In this document: one piece after another, positions 50,950-52,087 of the stretch
Position numbering within the stretch: the first letter of the stretch is position 1
How the letters are laid out: every line of letters begins with the position of its first letter
From: a virus
Virus record (IMG/VR): IMGVR_UViG_3300047300_000518
Span: 1 to 52,087 of that record
Direction: 5' to 3' (one strand)
Length of the DNA: 52,087 nucleotides
The notes under the pieces: generated by a model
Told to the model about the DNA's origin: nothing
Database searches by the model: none
Seen by the model: only the letters and a program-made list of their open reading frames with translations
Made by a program: the position numbers and the translations under genes

Positions 50950-51128
50950 TTCTTCATACCCTTGAGTGTTTGAGCTAATCTAGCTCTCTGACCTAGTTTT
51001 CCAGGTGCTTTTGAGGCTTTTTCTAGCGTTTTTGCAGGGATTTTCTCGCCTTTTTTAACGCCTAATTGCTCTCTTAGAGCCCCTGGTTTCTTGATTGCAC
51101 CGGCAATCCAGTTCTTTTTCGTGGCCAT
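50946..51128 (-). CDS. Conserved small phage protein, in frame inside the HNH gene
   Basis: 60 residues from an internal ATG (51128) with AGGGG about 5 bases ahead. ATKKNWIAGAIKKPGALREQ, LGVKKGEKIPAKTL, LGQRARLAQTLKGMKK: the family is usually a separate gene of about this size in other phages. Here it is also the C-terminal third of the HNH frame. Either product may be made. Confidence 0.6.
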   Translation of the reverse strand: MATKKNWIAGAIKKPGALREQLGVKKGEKIPAKTLEKASKAPGKLGQRARLAQTLKGMKK

Positions 51129-51542
51129 TTTTGCCCCTTTTTTAGTGTTAATGGTGTGTATATTAGCTGATTTTCGCGCTTTTGCAATCTTTTTGCGCTG
51201 AATTCTTTCGTCGTGGTGGTGTTTTCGGTGGCAATTACTGCATAAAACCACGCATTTTGCTATTTCTTTTTCAATTCTGATACGGTTATGACCGTCTGAA
51301 ACTAGCTGATTGACCTTTTTATCAGACTTACAAGGCCTTACATGATGGAAATCTAGGGTTGCTGGATGGTTTTCGCCGCATTCTATGCAGGATTTAGATG
51401 CTTTAAACGCCGCAAACCACTTGCGGTTCTCTCTTTTGTTTTTATTTATCTTTGAAATGACCAGTTCGCGGTTTTTTTCGTAGTACGCCTTTGAATACCC
51501 GGCTTGCTTTGACTTTCTTACTTCTGGGTCCTTGTACGGCAT
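50946..51542 (-). CDS. HNH endonuclease fused to a small phage protein
   Basis: 198 residues. N-terminus PYKDPEVRKSKQAGYSKAYY; C52-x2-C55 and C101-x2-C104 zinc pairs around DFHH (D64, H66, H67) and HRKHHH form a HNH nuclease; the last 60 residues are the small conserved protein described at 50946-51128. HNH genes beside terminase often cut near cos/pac or home. The fusion looks like an HNH gene inserted in frame with loss of its stop. Start overlaps the GNAT end by about 100 bases. Confidence 0.75.
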   Translation of the reverse strand: MPYKDPEVRKSKQAGYSKAYYEKNRELVISKINKNKRENRKWFAAFKASKSCIECGENHPATLDFHHVRPCKSDKKVNQLVSDGHNRIRIEKEIAKCVVLCSNCHRKHHHDERIQRKKIAKARKSANIHTINTKKGAKMATKKNWIAGAIKKPGALREQLGVKKGEKIPAKTLEKASKAPGKLGQRARLAQTLKGMKK

Positions 51543-51963
51543 CCGTCAACCTTTTTCTCCAATACAAAGCGTCACTATAACCCCATGGATTTGTCGGGTC
51601 AAATAATTTAAAGCCTTGGTTAATAAGAGAATTACTTGAAGCAGGGTTGTCCCTAGTATCAGACACAAGCCATTTATATCCCAACTGTTTTGCTTTCCTG
51701 ATGCGTACCGCGATAAGTCGGTTCTGTATACCCAATCCGCGATAGGCAGGCACCACGCCAGCACGACAAAGGTACCCAGTGTCACTCCATGAAGCAGACC
51801 GAACAAGGCCAGCAAAACCAACCGGCGTATTACCTTCATAAGCTATCCACCACCATCCAAAGTCTGTGTCATAGGGTTCATCGTACGGCAGGCAGCGCTG
51901 TTGTAAGTGCAGGAGCAAGCTCCGCACATCGTCTTTTTTAGCGTTTACCTGTTTTATGCGCAT
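51442..51963 (-). CDS. GNAT-type N-acetyltransferase
   Basis: 173 residues. WWWIAYEGNTPVGFAGLV, GYLCRAGVVPAYRGLGIQNR (the acetyl-CoA loop RGLGIQ) and ASSNSLINQGFKLF give a complete GNAT fold; the last 35 residues are a basic extension that overlaps the HNH gene. First gene of the minus operon. Substrate unknown; phage GNATs can modify host proteins. Confidence 0.85.
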   Translation of the reverse strand: MRIKQVNAKKDDVRSLLLHLQQRCLPYDEPYDTDFGWWWIAYEGNTPVGFAGLVRSASWSDTGYLCRAGVVPAYRGLGIQNRLIAVRIRKAKQLGYKWLVSDTRDNPASSNSLINQGFKLFDPTNPWGYSDALYWRKRLTDAVQGPRSKKVKASRVFKGVLRKKPRTGHFKDK

Positions 51964-52029
51964 AAGACGATTTTACAGGGAAATTTATGTCAAGAATTTG
52001 AATATTTTTAGGGGGGTGTTTTTTAATTA

Positions 52030-52046
52030 ATACACATGGTGTGTAT
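52030..52046. promoter_or_regulatory. Palindromic operator candidate
   Basis: ATACACA-TGG-TGTGTAT, two perfect 7-base arms, in the gap 51964-52087 upstream of the minus operon. A dimeric regulator such as the RHH protein of this operon could bind here. A 13-base part of it (ATGGTGTGTATAT) recurs at 51151-51163 above the small conserved gene. No clear promoter is seen in the gap. Confidence 0.5.
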
Positions 52047-52087
52047 ATGACTATTTTTACCGGGCGCGTTACGGCAAATACGTAAGC

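Noticed and set aside
51966-51994. TTGACA and TAAAAT near the head of the minus operon
   Set aside because: They are only 12 bases apart, too close for a sigma-70 promoter, and the -10 would place the start of transcription at the ATG.
1-52087. CRISPR arrays, tRNA genes, insertion sequences, integrase and attachment sites
   Set aside because: I looked for regular direct repeats, cloverleaf folds with T-loop sequences, transposase or recombinase motifs and found none; the Cas4-like nuclease alone does not indicate CRISPR.

Overview
This window is most of the genome of a tailed double-stranded DNA phage. It carries a large terminase, portal, scaffold and major capsid protein, tail-fibre genes, an endolysin/holin set, a family A DNA polymerase, a primase-helicase and almost no intergenic DNA. 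A giant injected-type protein and adaptor/nozzle-like genes, with no tape measure, sheath or tail-tube gene, fit a short-tailed (podovirus-like) particle. I see no integrase, repressor, tRNA or CRISPR array. The fragment starts inside a gene, so the genome continues to the left. The host is a Gram-negative bacterium (spanin-like gene, signal peptides); the families resemble those of freshwater phages, but the host genus cannot be read from the sequence.

Left arm, 1-15.4 kb, all plus strand. Tightly overlapping small early genes (including a HExxH/VWA protein and a run of genes of 40-58 codons) lead into a nucleotide and replication block: dATP/dGTP diphosphohydrolase, family A polymerase with Leu at the O-helix specificity position, Cas4-like PD-(D/E)XK nuclease, VRR-NUC nuclease, zinc finger, HNH, SNF2-type helicase, a probable ssDNA-binding protein with an acidic tail, and a 982-residue primase fused to a DUF927-like ATPase. 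A 155-nt gap before the last block (12035-12189) folds into several hairpins and may be a structured RNA. The arm ends at a strong intrinsic terminator (15452-15481).

Right arm, 15.5-52 kb, all minus strand, so read from right to left. A palindrome near the right edge precedes GNAT, HNH fused to a small conserved phage protein, a small ribbon-helix-helix protein with a GTG start, a small-terminase candidate, TerL, portal, two small proteins, scaffold, major capsid protein, a triple-repeat protein flanked by hairpins, and two adaptor-like proteins. Then comes a long fibre/appendage region (32.9-42.4 kb) with BppU-like, C1q-like and carbohydrate-binding-like proteins and two identical copies of a 52-nt element that encodes a 12-residue peptide. 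Next are small membrane genes, a secreted Cys-rich protein with thrombospondin-like repeats, and the lysis cassette (spanin-like, holin, lysozyme). The arm ends with a large beta-rich tail protein, a GNAT, an S74-chaperone-tailed protein, a coiled-coil protein, the 2,572-residue polyvalent protein (metallopeptidase + ADP-ribosyltransferase + LPD38-like), and four small basic or short proteins.

Together the plus arm supplies replication and host take-over and the minus arm supplies packaging, particle and lysis; the two transcription units converge at about 15.48 kb. The most notable items are the giant polyvalent protein, the duplicated minigene in the fibre locus, the secreted repeat protein overlapped in another frame, and the structured gap at 12.05 kb.
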